DNA from: an uncultured Eubacteriales bacterium
GTDB lineage: Bacteria > Bacillota > Clostridia > Oscillospirales > CAG-272
Assembly (NCBI GenBank): GCA_902462015.1
Contig: CABPZV010000002.1
Location: forward strand, 1-45,745
Direction of reading: 5' to 3'
DNA length: 45,745 nucleotides
Made by a program: the position numbers and the translations under genes. Each line of letters starts with the position of its first letter. Within the stretch, counting starts at the first letter, position 1. The notes under the pieces are model-generated. The model was not told the origin of the DNA. It saw nothing but the letters and a program-made list of their open reading frames with translations, and made no database searches. Below are positions 7,307 through 16,553 of this stretch, piece by piece.

Positions 7307-8503
7307 ATGAAAACAATAGACAATGCATATAAAAATGAAATTCAGTCTTTTGCATTCGGCTTTCTGACCGATATCGGCCTTGCATCCTATTTTTCAGAAA
7401 ATTATATTATTGTTCCCGGTCTTTGTGATGTGCATGTGCATTTCAGAGAGCCGGGTTTTTTATATAAAGAAACAATAAAAAGCGGCTGTGCAGCAGCAGT
7501 TCACGGAGGATACACGGCAGTATGTACGATGCCGAATCTGAATCCCGTTCCGGATTCTCCTGAAACACTGAAGCCGCAGCTTAATGCAATTCAAAAATCG
7601 GCTGATATCAAAGTAATTCCGTACGGAGCGGTTACGGTCGGAGAAAGCGGGGCTGAGCTTTCCGACATGGATGGTATGGCAAAATATGTCTGCGCTTTTT
7701 CTGATGACGGCAAAGGAGTTCAGAAAGAAGATATTATGAAGCAGGCTATGATAAAAGCCCGAGCGCTCGATAAAATTATAGCAGCCCACTGCGAGGATAA
7801 TGCCCTTCTTCACGGCGGATACATTCACGACGGAGAATACGCACGTCAGCATGGACATCGGGGAATCTGCAGCGAGAGCGAGTTTGGACAGATTGAACGG
7901 GATATCCGGCTGGCAAAGGAAACGGGCTGTGCGTATCATGTCTGCCACATTTCAACAAAAGAAAGCGTAGAGCTTATAAGACGCGCTAAAGCTGACGGCG
8001 TCAATATAACATGTGAAACTGCTCCGCACTATCTTGTGCTATGCGACGACGATCTTGAAGAGGACGGCCGCTTCAAGATGAACCCTCCTCTCCGCGGAAA
8101 AGCCGACAGAGAAGCTCTGCTTCGCGGAATTGCAGACGGTACAATTGATATGATCGCGACCGACCATGCACCTCACAGCGCCGATGAAAAGTCTCGCGGA
8201 CTCGAGGGAAGCCTAATGGGGATCGTAGGACTTGAAACGGCTTTTCCGGTTCTTTATACAGAACTTGTAATGAAAGGCTTCTGCAGTCTGAACAAGCTTA
8301 TCGAGCTGATGTGTACAAATCCCCGAAGACGATTCGGAATAGACGGCGGATACGATTTTGCAGTTTTTGATATTTCGAAGCCCTACCGTATAAATCCGGA
8401 TAATTTTTATTCTCATGGCAGATCTACTCCGTTTGCCGGTAAAGAGGTTTTCGGGCGATGTGTTCTCACGGTTTCTAATGGGAAAACAGTATACAGAGAG
8501 TAA
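7307..8503 (+). CDS. pyrC: Dihydroorotase
   Basis: 398 residues. It cyclises carbamoyl aspartate to dihydroorotate, the third step of UMP synthesis. The amidohydrolase signature DVHVHFREPG gives metal ligands His43 and His45, followed by AAHCEDNAL, a further ligand in YHVCHIST, and the catalytic Asp in IATDHAPHS. This is the class I (Gram-positive PyrC) pattern. The N-terminal part before the HxH is only about 40 residues, somewhat shorter than usual, so the small composite domain seems reduced. AGGAGAGG lies 6 bases before the ATG. It is the first gene of the pyr run, directly behind the attenuator leader. Confidence 0.95.
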   Translation: MKTIDNAYKNEIQSFAFGFLTDIGLASYFSENYIIVPGLCDVHVHFREPGFLYKETIKSGCAAAVHGGYTAVCTMPNLNPVPDSPETLKPQLNAIQKSADIKVIPYGAVTVGESGAELSDMDGMAKYVCAFSDDGKGVQKEDIMKQAMIKARALDKIIAAHCEDNALLHGGYIHDGEYARQHGHRGICSESEFGQIERDIRLAKETGCAYHVCHISTKESVELIRRAKADGVNITCETAPHYLVLCDDDLEEDGRFKMNPPLRGKADREALLRGIADGTIDMIATDHAPHSADEKSRGLEGSLMGIVGLETAFPVLYTELVMKGFCSLNKLIELMCTNPRRRFGIDGGYDFAVFDISKPYRINPDNFYSHGRSTPFAGKEVFGRCVLTVSNGKTVYRE

Positions 8504-8703
8504 GACAGGTTTTTACAGCCTTGAGAGAACAGATAATTTGCAGCTAACATCAACCTTTAATTATGATGAGCATATGAATATCTAAAACAGCACATAATCA
8601 AAAATACGAAAGTTTTACTTATGTTATATGGCAAGACTTTTTAAAGAAAAATTAAGAATACAAAAATTTCTAAACAGAATTACACACTGGAGGCAGAAAG
8701 AGA

Positions 8704-11700
8704 ATGTCAAAACGCACGGATATTAAGAAAATTATGATAATCGGTTCAGGACCTATAGTTATCGGACAAGCTGCTGAATTTGACTATGCTGGAACACAGG
8801 CATGTCTTGCTCTTAAAGAGGAAGGATATGAGGTGGTTCTTTGCAATTCAAACCCTGCGACAATAATGACGGATACGTCAATTGCCGATAAAGTATATAT
8901 GGAACCGCTGACCCTCGAATATATTGCGCGAATTCTAAGATATGAACGGCCAAATGCCATAATTCCTGGAATCGGAGGGCAAACCGGACTTAATTTAGCC
9001 ATGCAGCTTGAAAAAAAAGGTATACTTAAAGAATGTTCGGTAGAGCTTCTCGGCACGAGCAGCAGGAGTATTGAACAGGCGGAAGACCGCGAGCTTTTTA
9101 AAGAGCTTTGCCAATCAATCGGTGAACCTACAATTCCGTCTGAAATCACCTACTCCCTTGAAGAGGCAAAAAAGGCAGCGGCCAGCATCGGATATCCTGT
9201 TGTTCTTCGTCCTGCCTTTACTTTAGGAGGTACCGGAGGCGGATTTGCCAACAACGAAGAAGAGCTTACGGAAATCGGAGCAAACGCTTTTAAGCTTTCT
9301 CCTGTCCATCAGGTTCTGATAGAAAAAAGCGTAAAGGGTTTTAAAGAAATTGAGTTTGAAATGATGCGCGACAAAAACGACAACGTAATCACTGTCTGCG
9401 GAATGGAAAATATAGACCCGGTCGGAGTTCACACCGGAGATTCTATAGTCGTCGCTCCGATTATGACTTTAAATGACCATGACCTTAAAATGCTAAGCGA
9501 CAGCGCGGTAAAACTTATCAAGGCACTGAAAATCGAAGGCGGATGCAATATACAGTTTGCACTCAGTCCCGATTCAAGCGAATATTATCTTATAGAGGTA
9601 AACCCCAGAGTTTCCCGTTCCTCGGCGCTTGCATCCAAAGCAAGCGGTTACCCTATCGCCAAGGTTTCCGCAAAAGTTGCGGTCGGTATGTCTCTTGATG
9701 AAATTGTTATTGCGAACACAACAGCCGCCACAGCTCCGGTTCTCGATTATGTCGTTGCAAAGCTTCCGCGTTTTCCCTTCGACAAATTTGCCGCCGCTTC
9801 AAATGTTCTCGGTACCCAGATGAAAGCTACCGGAGAGGTTATGGGAATCGGCTCGTCACTTGAGGAATGTCTGCTCAAATCAGTAAGATGCCTTGAGACC
9901 GGCGCTTCTCATTTCTGGCTTTCAAAATTCGCAGACAAAAGAGAACAGGAGCTGATTGATTACCTTTCCGACTATAAAGATGACAGTATTTTTGCAATAG
10001 CTCAGCTGCTCCGGCTTGGCGCTCCGGTTTCAAAACTTCATGAAGTTACAAAAATCACCTCCTTTTTCCTTGAAGCACTGAAAAAAATTGTCGATACGGA
10101 GAAATATATCGCTCTCCACAAGGGAGACAGCACAGCACTTAAGAACGCAAAGAAAATGGGATTTTCCGATAAGACCATTGCTGGACTTTGGGAAACTGAT
10201 GAGATCAAAGTTTATGAAATGCGCCGCAGGGAAAATATCAGACCGGTATTTCGGATGGCGGATACGCTTCATACCGGAGCATACATTCCTTATTTCTACT
10301 CATCATATTCTGATGAGAACAAATCCGTTGTCACGGATAAAAAGAAAATTGTTGTACTTGGAGCAGGCCCGATTCGTATAGGACAGGGCGTTGAGTTTGA
10401 TTATTCTACTGTACATGCTGTCAAAACCATAAAGAAATGCGGATACGAAGCAATAATTATAAACAACAATCCTGAAACCGTTTCAACGGATTACACTACC
10501 GCCGATAAGCTGTATTTTGAACCTCTTACACCTGAGGATGTAATGAATATCGTCGAATTTGAAAATCCGGAGGGTGTAATTGCTTCCCTCGGCGGTCAGA
10601 CCGCTATAAATCTTGCAAGTCCGCTTCGTCAGCGGGGAGTTAAAATTATCGGCACCGGATGCGATGCAATAGACAAGGCAGAAGACCGCGATATGTTTGA
10701 AAAACTTCTTCTTTCGCTTAATATTCCGCGGCCTCAGGGCAAAGCCGTTACAAACATTGAGGACGGAGTCAGAGCTGCCGATGAAATCGGATATCCGGTT
10801 CTTGTCAGACCTTCGTTTGTTCTCGGCGGAAGAGCAATGCAGATTGTTTCCAACGAAGAACAGCTTCGTCATTACCTGAAAACAGCAGTTGAAATTGACG
10901 AAGATAAGCCGGTTCTTGTTGATAAATATATTGTCGGCAAAGAGGTTGAGGTCGATGCCATATGCGACGGTAGAGACGTTTTTGTCCCGGGAATTATGGA
11001 GCTTGTCGAACGGACCGGAGTTCACAGCGGAGATTCTATCAGCGTGTATCCCCCATTCAGCATTTCACCGAAAGTTAAAGGAACTATTCTGCAGTATGCT
11101 AAAAGACTTGGTCTCGGTATAGGAATTGAAGGACTTTTTAATGTGCAGTTTATTGTTGACAAGGATGAAAACGTCTATATTATAGAAGTAAATCCCCGTT
11201 CCTCCCGTACCGTACCGTTTCTTTCAAAGGCGACCGGATTCAGCCTTGCAGATATTGCAACAGAAGTTATTCTCGGAAAAAGCCTTAAGGAGCAGGGCAT
11301 ATTTGATATCTATCCTGAGGAAAAGAAAAGATGGTATGTTAAAGTTCCGGTATTTTCTTTCAGCAAAATACGCGGTCTTGACGCATACCTGTCCCCCGAA
11401 ATGAAATCTACAGGAGAAGCTATCGGATATGACAATAAACTGAACAGGGCTCTTTACAAAGCACTTCAGGCATCCGGAATGCATCTGCAAAATTACGGGA
11501 CAGTCTTTGCAACCATTTCTGACAGAGACAAAGAAGAAGCGCTGCCGCTTATCCGCCGGTTTTATAATCTCGGTTTCAATATTGAAGCCACAAACGGAAC
11601 TGCTGAATACCTAAAAAAGAATGGTATACGTACAAGAATTCTGCATAAAATCGGAGAGGGAAGCGACGATATTCCGACGGCTATCAGACAGGGACACATA

Positions 11701-11877
11701 GCGTATGTGATTAATACAAGCGACGTTGCGTCGCTGGGACAGCTTACAGACGGTTACAAAATCCGCACTCTGGCTACGGAAAACAATATTACAATGTTTA
11801 CAGCCCTTGACACGGTAAGAGTACTTCTGGATGTGCTTGAAGAGACAACGCTCTGCGTATCTACGATAGATTCTTAA
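8704..11877 (+). CDS. carB: Carbamoyl-phosphate synthase large subunit
   Basis: 1057 residues, normal for CarB. It makes carbamoyl phosphate from bicarbonate, ammonia (delivered by CarA) and two ATP. The two homologous halves are plain: an N-terminal ATP-grasp unit opening with KIMIIGSGPIVIGQAAEFDYAG and a second opening near residue 549 with VVLGAGPIRIGQGVEFDY; each has an IGGQTGLN or LGGQTAIN loop and an EVNPR(V/S)SR(S/T) motif. The last 120 or so residues form the MGS-like allosteric domain (GTVFATISDRDKEEALPLI). GGAGG lies upstream of the ATG. A 200-base spacer separates it from pyrC, with no terminator. The expected carA partner is not next to it or elsewhere in the window. Confidence 0.97.
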   Translation: MSKRTDIKKIMIIGSGPIVIGQAAEFDYAGTQACLALKEEGYEVVLCNSNPATIMTDTSIADKVYMEPLTLEYIARILRYERPNAIIPGIGGQTGLNLAMQLEKKGILKECSVELLGTSSRSIEQAEDRELFKELCQSIGEPTIPSEITYSLEEAKKAAASIGYPVVLRPAFTLGGTGGGFANNEEELTEIGANAFKLSPVHQVLIEKSVKGFKEIEFEMMRDKNDNVITVCGMENIDPVGVHTGDSIVVAPIMTLNDHDLKMLSDSAVKLIKALKIEGGCNIQFALSPDSSEYYLIEVNPRVSRSSALASKASGYPIAKVSAKVAVGMSLDEIVIANTTAATAPVLDYVVAKLPRFPFDKFAAASNVLGTQMKATGEVMGIGSSLEECLLKSVRCLETGASHFWLSKFADKREQELIDYLSDYKDDSIFAIAQLLRLGAPVSKLHEVTKITSFFLEALKKIVDTEKYIALHKGDSTALKNAKKMGFSDKTIAGLWETDEIKVYEMRRRENIRPVFRMADTLHTGAYIPYFYSSYSDENKSVVTDKKKIVVLGAGPIRIGQGVEFDYSTVHAVKTIKKCGYEAIIINNNPETVSTDYTTADKLYFEPLTPEDVMNIVEFENPEGVIASLGGQTAINLASPLRQRGVKIIGTGCDAIDKAEDRDMFEKLLLSLNIPRPQGKAVTNIEDGVRAADEIGYPVLVRPSFVLGGRAMQIVSNEEQLRHYLKTAVEIDEDKPVLVDKYIVGKEVEVDAICDGRDVFVPGIMELVERTGVHSGDSISVYPPFSISPKVKGTILQYAKRLGLGIGIEGLFNVQFIVDKDENVYIIEVNPRSSRTVPFLSKATGFSLADIATEVILGKSLKEQGIFDIYPEEKKRWYVKVPVFSFSKIRGLDAYLSPEMKSTGEAIGYDNKLNRALYKALQASGMHLQNYGTVFATISDRDKEEALPLIRRFYNLGFNIEATNGTAEYLKKNGIRTRILHKIGEGSDDIPTAIRQGHIAYVINTSDVASLGQLTDGYKIRTLATENNITMFTALDTVRVLLDVLEETTLCVSTIDS

Positions 11878-11921
11878 AGAATACCGGGAATCACCACTGA
11901 AAACAGAAAGGAACTCTGAAA

Positions 11922-12659
11922 TTGAATCAGGTTATTTATACAGTTACAGAAAATATTTGTATTGCAAAAAAAACATATAAGATAATTCTCAGCGGAGATA
12001 CATCGGAAATTAAAGCACCAGGCCAGTTTGTTAACATAAAGCTTGACGGCTTTTTTCTCCGCCGACCGATATCGGTTTGCGATGCTGAAAACAATAACCT
12101 TACTCTGATCTTCAAAGCCGTCGGCGAAGGCACCGGGCAAATGAGCCGGATACAGCCAGGAGAAAAGCTTGATGTGCTTACAGGTCTTGGAAACGGATAC
12201 GATATTGAACCATCCGGTGACAGTCCGCTGCTTATCGGAGGAGGAGTTGGGATTCCTCCGCTCTATATGCTTTGTAAAAGACTGCTTGAAAAAGGAGTAA
12301 AGCCGTCTGTAATTCTCGGTTTCGGTACTGACGAAGAAGTGTTTTACGAGAATGAATTTAAAAAGCTCGGAGCGTCAGTATATTTGACAACAGCTGACGG
12401 AAGCCGCGGACAAAAGGGTTTTGTCACCGACGTTATGAAAAATCTGCATTATACCTATTTTTATGCGTGCGGACCTGAACCCATGTTCCGTGCAATCGAC
12501 AGAATTGCAGTAAGCGGAGGTCAATACAGCTTTGAAGAACGGATGGGCTGCGGTTTTGGAGCATGTATGGGCTGTTCCTGCAAAACGCTTGCCGGTAACA
12601 AGCGGATATGCAGAGAAGGGCCTGTTATGAGAAGAGAGGAGATTATATGGGAGCATTAA
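11922..12659 (+). CDS. pyrK: Dihydroorotate dehydrogenase B electron-transfer subunit
   Basis: 245 residues from a TTG start preceded by AAAGGAA. PyrK passes electrons from dihydroorotate oxidation (PyrD) through FAD and a [2Fe-2S] cluster to NAD+. The FAD-binding RRPISV motif, the NAD-binding GGGVGIPPL loop and the C-terminal cluster ligands in MGCGFGACMGCSCK and RICREG are all visible (CxxxxCxxC plus a distal Cys). It overlaps pyrD by 13 bases, which implies translational coupling and 1:1 production of the PyrK/PyrD complex. Confidence 0.95.
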   Translation: MNQVIYTVTENICIAKKTYKIILSGDTSEIKAPGQFVNIKLDGFFLRRPISVCDAENNNLTLIFKAVGEGTGQMSRIQPGEKLDVLTGLGNGYDIEPSGDSPLLIGGGVGIPPLYMLCKRLLEKGVKPSVILGFGTDEEVFYENEFKKLGASVYLTTADGSRGQKGFVTDVMKNLHYTYFYACGPEPMFRAIDRIAVSGGQYSFEERMGCGFGACMGCSCKTLAGNKRICREGPVMRREEIIWEH

Positions 12660-13582
12660 GTGTGAATCTGTGCGGCATAGAGCTTGACAATCCTGTTATT
12701 CCTGCCAGCGGTACGTTTGGTTACGGCCTGGAATTTTCTGAGCTTTATGATATAAATATACTCGGAACTTTCTCCTTTAAAGGAACGACTAAGGAACCTC
12801 GCTTTGGAAATCCCACTCCCCGTATCGCCGAATGCCCCTCAGGAATGCTCAACGCAGTAGGTCTTCAGAATCCCGGTGTCTGCGAGGTAAAAAAAGATAT
12901 TCTTCCAAAGCTTTCAGAGATATTTCATAAGAAAGTTATGGCCAATATCGGAGGTTTTTCGGAAAGCGAATATGTATATGTCTGCGAAATGCTTGACGAC
13001 TGTGAGCAGATCGGATGGTTTGAAGTAAATATAAGCTGTCCTAATGTTCACGGAGGCGGAATGAGCTTCGGAACTAACCCGGAAGCAGCAGCAAGAGTTA
13101 CCGCTGCGGTTAAGCGTGCTGTTAAAAAACCGGTAATTATTAAACTATCTCCGAACGTCACTGATATCGCGGAGCTTGCAAGAGCGTGTGAAGCTGCCGG
13201 TGCCGACGGTATAAGTCTTATAAATACTCTGCTCGGAATGAGAATTAATCTTAAAACGGGAAAACCGCTGCTTGCAAATAAAACCGGCGGCTTTTCGGGA
13301 AGCGCTTTATTCCCGGTCGCAGTGCGTATGGTATGGCAGGCTGCATCTGCTGTTAAAATTCCGGTCATAGGAATAGGGGGCGTGTCCTCCGCTGAGGACG
13401 TGCTTGAAATGATGTATGCCGGAGCTACCGCAGTTGAAGTAGGCGCTGCCAATCTTGTAAATCCCTTCGCATGCAGGGATATTATTCAGAATTTACCGGA
13501 AGTGATGAAAAAATATCGTATAGACAGACTTTCGGATATAGTAGGAGCGGCAACAGAAAGAAAAATTTCACAGTCTGTTTGA
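12647..13582 (+). CDS. pyrD: Dihydroorotate dehydrogenase B, catalytic subunit
   Basis: 311 residues from the ATG at 12647, chosen because AGAGAGGAG lies 6 bases upstream and the protein then begins MGALSVNLCGIELDNPV as in the family; an in-frame ATG 39 bases earlier lies inside pyrK and lacks such a site. It oxidises dihydroorotate to orotate with FMN. The class 1B catalytic cysteine is in NISCPNV, and the FMN-binding barrel shows KLSPNVTD, LINTLLGM and IGIGGVSSAEDVLEMMYAGATAV-type segments. It pairs with PyrK, with which it overlaps. Confidence 0.96.
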   Translation: MGALSVNLCGIELDNPVIPASGTFGYGLEFSELYDINILGTFSFKGTTKEPRFGNPTPRIAECPSGMLNAVGLQNPGVCEVKKDILPKLSEIFHKKVMANIGGFSESEYVYVCEMLDDCEQIGWFEVNISCPNVHGGGMSFGTNPEAAARVTAAVKRAVKKPVIIKLSPNVTDIAELARACEAAGADGISLINTLLGMRINLKTGKPLLANKTGGFSGSALFPVAVRMVWQAASAVKIPVIGIGGVSSAEDVLEMMYAGATAVEVGAANLVNPFACRDIIQNLPEVMKKYRIDRLSDIVGAATERKISQSV

Positions 13583-13706
13583 ACCGCCGGTGATACGCGA
13601 TATTTTCAAAGTATAGCGCCACGCTCAAAGTTCAGATGTAAATTTCAAAAAACGTAAAAATGGCAAAAAAATCAGTACGGACGGGAAAGAGAAGGATTGA
13701 ATTATA

Positions 13707-14405
13707 ATGGGTAAAGATGTAATTATAGCTTGTGATTTTTCCGATAAACACTCTGTAAAAGAGTTTCTTGACAAATTTAAAGAAAGAAAGCCGTATGTGA
13801 AGATCGGCATGGAGCTTTTCTATGCAGAAGGTCCGCAGATTGTAAAAGAGATAAAAGAAAGAGGACACAAAATCTTTTTGGACCTTAAGCTTCACGATAT
13901 TCCTAATACTGTAAAAAAAGCAATGCATGTTCTCTCTTCTCTTGAGGTCGATATGTGTAACCTTCACGCCGGCGGCACCTGCCGTATGATGGAAGCGGCA
14001 GTTGAAGGACTCACCCGTGATGATGGGACAAGACCGCTTCTGATTGCGGTTACCCAGCTTACTTCTACAGATCAGAGCAGCATGGAAACGGATTTGCTTA
14101 TTAAAGAGCCTGTTAACCGAGTAGTTATGCATTATGCTATAAATGCTAAGAAATCAGGCCTTGACGGCGTCGTATGCTCTCCGATGGAGGCAGAAAAGGT
14201 TCATTCCGTCTGTGGCTCAGATTTTCTTACGGTTACTCCCGGAGTACGGTTTGCCGACAGTGACAAAGGTGATCAACGCAGAGTTATGACTCCATCTGAA
14301 GCAAAAAAAATCGGCTCAGATTACATCGTTGTAGGCAGACCAATAACAGCGTCTGCAGATCCGGTTTCAGCATATAAACGATGCATTGAAGAATTCTGCG
14401 GTTGA
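13707..14405 (+). CDS. pyrF: Orotidine 5'-phosphate decarboxylase
   Basis: 232 residues, the short class I OMP decarboxylase length. It decarboxylates OMP to UMP, the last step of the pathway. The catalytic Lys-Asp array is in FLDLKLHDIPNTV. The first strand carries ACDFSD, and the phosphate-gripping C-terminal loop is in VTPGVRF and IVVGRPIT. GAGAAGGA lies upstream of the ATG. It is followed not by pyrE directly but by a 250-base hairpin-rich spacer. Confidence 0.96.
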   Translation: MGKDVIIACDFSDKHSVKEFLDKFKERKPYVKIGMELFYAEGPQIVKEIKERGHKIFLDLKLHDIPNTVKKAMHVLSSLEVDMCNLHAGGTCRMMEAAVEGLTRDDGTRPLLIAVTQLTSTDQSSMETDLLIKEPVNRVVMHYAINAKKSGLDGVVCSPMEAEKVHSVCGSDFLTVTPGVRFADSDKGDQRRVMTPSEAKKIGSDYIVVGRPITASADPVSAYKRCIEEFCG

Positions 14406-14657
14406 GAACCGAGAACCTTCATGAAAAGATCATGAATAATTAAATTCTGCAGCATTAAGTATACACCGCAGATGTTCAGACAACTGCCGTGCTGCTAAAA
14501 GAGCCTTTTAATAAGGGCTGAAAGCCCGTTAAAAGGTGTTTCGGCGGCGGATTATTCCGCCACCGAAAAATGATGTGTAGCCCCCACCTATAAAGGTTAA
14601 CACTTTGACCGTTGAGTACATACCGATATAATTATCCCATGAAAGGAAAAAATAATT
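14406..14657 (+). other. Hairpin-rich spacer between pyrF and pyrE
   Basis: No gene. Two strong adjacent hairpins: CCTTTTAA...AGGGCT-GAA-AGCCC...TTAAAAGG (about 14503-14535), and CGGCGGCGGA/TCCGCCACCG flanked by TTT and AAA (about 14539-14569). Neither has a T-run on the plus strand, so they are not ordinary terminators. A segment AAAATGATGTGTAGCCCCCACC follows and faintly resembles part of copy B of the dispersed repeat, so this may be a diverged relative of it. Confidence 0.5.
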
Positions 14658-15305
14658 ATGACAGATACAGAAAAGAAAATTGCGAGAGGTCTTCTCAGTA
14701 TAAAAGCGGTTTTTTTACGTCCAGATGACCCGTTTACCTGGGCAAGCGGTATTAAAAGTCCTGTCTATTGCGACAATAGGCTGATACTTACCGCCCCAAA
14801 TGTGCGAGCCGACGTGGAAAACGCGCTCGCAGATGTAGTAAGAGAAAACTACCCGGAAGCAGAACTTCTAATGGGTACATCTACAGCCGGAATTGCTCAC
14901 GCTGCCATTGTTGGTCATCTCATGGATCTTCCGATGGGATATGTACGCTCCGGTGCAAAGGATCACGGCCGGCAGAATCAGATCGAAGGGAAGCTTGAGG
15001 CAGGCGACAAAGTCGTCGTGGTTGAAGATCTCATTTCGACGGGCGGCAGTGTAATCGAGGTTGTAAATGTACTGCGCGAAGCCGGAGCAGTAGTGCTCGG
15101 AATCGTAAGTATATTTACATACGGAATGAAAAAAGGGCTTGAACGTTTAGCAGCGGCCGATGTGAAAAATTACAGCCTTACAAATTTTGATGTTGTTACT
15201 GAGGTGGCGGCAAACGACGGATATATAAATTCAGATGATGTAAAACGCCTGATCGCTTTTCGGGACAACCCGTCGGATGAATCATGGATTGTAAAAGGCA
15301 AGTAG
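14658..15305 (+). CDS. pyrE: Orotate phosphoribosyltransferase
   Basis: 215 residues. It transfers the phosphoribosyl group of PRPP to orotate, giving OMP. The PRPP-binding signature VVVVEDLISTGGSV is present, as is the family segment FTWASGIKSPVYCDNR near the N-terminus that holds the orotate site, and GYVRSGAKDHGRQNQIEG, the catalytic flexible loop with its Lys/His. GAAAGGAAA lies upstream of the ATG. Member of the pyr run. Confidence 0.96.
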   Translation: MTDTEKKIARGLLSIKAVFLRPDDPFTWASGIKSPVYCDNRLILTAPNVRADVENALADVVRENYPEAELLMGTSTAGIAHAAIVGHLMDLPMGYVRSGAKDHGRQNQIEGKLEAGDKVVVVEDLISTGGSVIEVVNVLREAGAVVLGIVSIFTYGMKKGLERLAAADVKNYSLTNFDVVTEVAANDGYINSDDVKRLIAFRDNPSDESWIVKGK

Positions 15306-15402
15306 ACTAAGACGGCAGTAGAAAAGGCCTATTCATCTGTCCCAGACCTGTTGCCGACGATACAAATACTGATATAAACCAACGGAGGGAAATATTTCTC
15401 AA

Positions 15403-16320
15403 ATGAAGAATGTAATTAATATAATGGATTTATCTGTCGAAGAAATTGATCAGCTTATACACTGCGCTGACGATATTATAGATAATCGGATAAAATATCA
15501 GGATGCATGCAGACACAAAATTCTTGCAACCCTTTTCTTTGAGCCTTCCACCAGAACACGGCTCAGCTTTGAATCTGCCATGCTCTCTCTCGGCGGCAGT
15601 GTACTCGGCTTTTCCGAAGCATCTTCAAGCTCGGCTTCTAAGGGAGAAAGCGTCGCAGATACAATTTCGGTAGTAAGCGGCTATGCGGATATAATCGCAA
15701 TGCGCCATCCGAAAGAGGGCGCTCCCCTTGTAGCTTCTATGCATTCCGCAGTTCCGGTAATCAACGCGGGAGATGGCGGACATTATCATCCTACACAGAC
15801 TCTTACCGACCTTCTGACTATCCACCATGAGAAGGGGCATTTTGATAATCTCACAATCGGCTTGTGCGGCGACCTAAAATTCGGGCGTACCGTTCACTCG
15901 CTCATAGGCGCGATGTCTCGTTATTCCGGGGTAAGGTTTGTTTTGATTTCTCCGGAGGAGCTCAAGCTTCCAAGCTTTGTAAAACAGGAATATATAAAGC
16001 CGCAGGGCATTGAATATAGTCAGAGTACATCCCTTGAAGAGGTTATCGGAGAACTTGATATACTTTACATGACAAGAGTTCAGAAGGAACGTTTTTTCAA
16101 TGAAGAGGATTATCTGAGGTTGAAAGACAGTTATATTCTTACAGAAGATAAAATGAAACTTGCAAGAAACGATATGTGCGTTCTGCATCCTCTCCCGCGC
16201 GTAAATGAAATTTCAGTTGCGATTGACAGCGACCCGAGAGCATGTTATTTCAGACAGGCGCATTACGGCAGATATATCAGAATGGCGCTTATTATGAAGC
16301 TTTTGGGCATTGACGTCTGA
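15403..16320 (+). CDS. pyrB: Aspartate carbamoyltransferase catalytic chain
   Basis: 305 residues, the standard length. It condenses carbamoyl phosphate with aspartate to give carbamoyl aspartate. The carbamoyl-phosphate site FFEPSTRTRLSFE and a second conserved site GDGGHYHPTQTLTDLLTI are intact, followed by the aspartate-binding domain with LHPLPRVNEI. GGAGGG lies upstream with a rather long 13-base spacer to the ATG. It is separated from its regulatory partner pyrI by copy B of the dispersed repeat. Confidence 0.97.
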   Translation: MKNVINIMDLSVEEIDQLIHCADDIIDNRIKYQDACRHKILATLFFEPSTRTRLSFESAMLSLGGSVLGFSEASSSSASKGESVADTISVVSGYADIIAMRHPKEGAPLVASMHSAVPVINAGDGGHYHPTQTLTDLLTIHHEKGHFDNLTIGLCGDLKFGRTVHSLIGAMSRYSGVRFVLISPEELKLPSFVKQEYIKPQGIEYSQSTSLEEVIGELDILYMTRVQKERFFNEEDYLRLKDSYILTEDKMKLARNDMCVLHPLPRVNEISVAIDSDPRACYFRQAHYGRYIRMALIMKLLGIDV

Positions 16321-16343
16321 GATTTATGGACAAGCTCTGAACT

Positions 16344-16519
16344 TTCAATAAGGGGCTTGCCCCGTCAAATGGCGTGGCAACCATTCAGTAGGAGATTGTA
16401 TCTCCCGCTGAATGGTGAAATGTAACCCGCCGCCATTAAAGCTGCCGCTCTAATGGCGATTGCCTTAAGAGGCGACCATCATTAAGGCTGTCGCCTTAAT
16501 GATGGGACATCTTGCCTAA
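16344..16519 (-). repeat. Multi-hairpin intergenic repeat, copy B (inverted relative to copy A)
   Basis: About 176 bases between pyrB and pyrI. Read on the minus strand it follows copy A (6786-6946) block by block: TTAGGCAAG, TGTCC, TCGCCTCTTAAGGC, TTTCACCATTC, GGGAGATACAATCTCC, GCCACGCCATTTGACGGGGC, CCTTATTGAA. It has a 13-bp hairpin near one end (CCATCATTAAGGC/GCCTTAATGATGG) and a long one in the middle (CCATTCAG...GGAGAT-TGT-ATCTCC...CTGAATGG). Segments between the shared blocks differ but keep their palindromic character, as expected if RNA or DNA structure is selected. Confidence 0.8.
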
Positions 16520-16553
16520 ATTATAAATATTAAAAGAAAGGAAGAATTTGATC

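Noticed and set aside
10483..11025. Open reading frame of 180 codons antisense to carB
   Set aside because: It is a shadow of the carB frame, with no ribosome-binding site and no recognisable protein features.
12608..12646. Longer N-terminus for pyrD
   Set aside because: The extra 13 codons lie inside pyrK with no Shine-Dalgarno site, and the family N-terminus begins at the ATG at 12647.
14539..14569. GC-rich hairpin before pyrE as a terminator
   Set aside because: No T-run follows on the plus strand, and no gene ends toward it on the minus strand.
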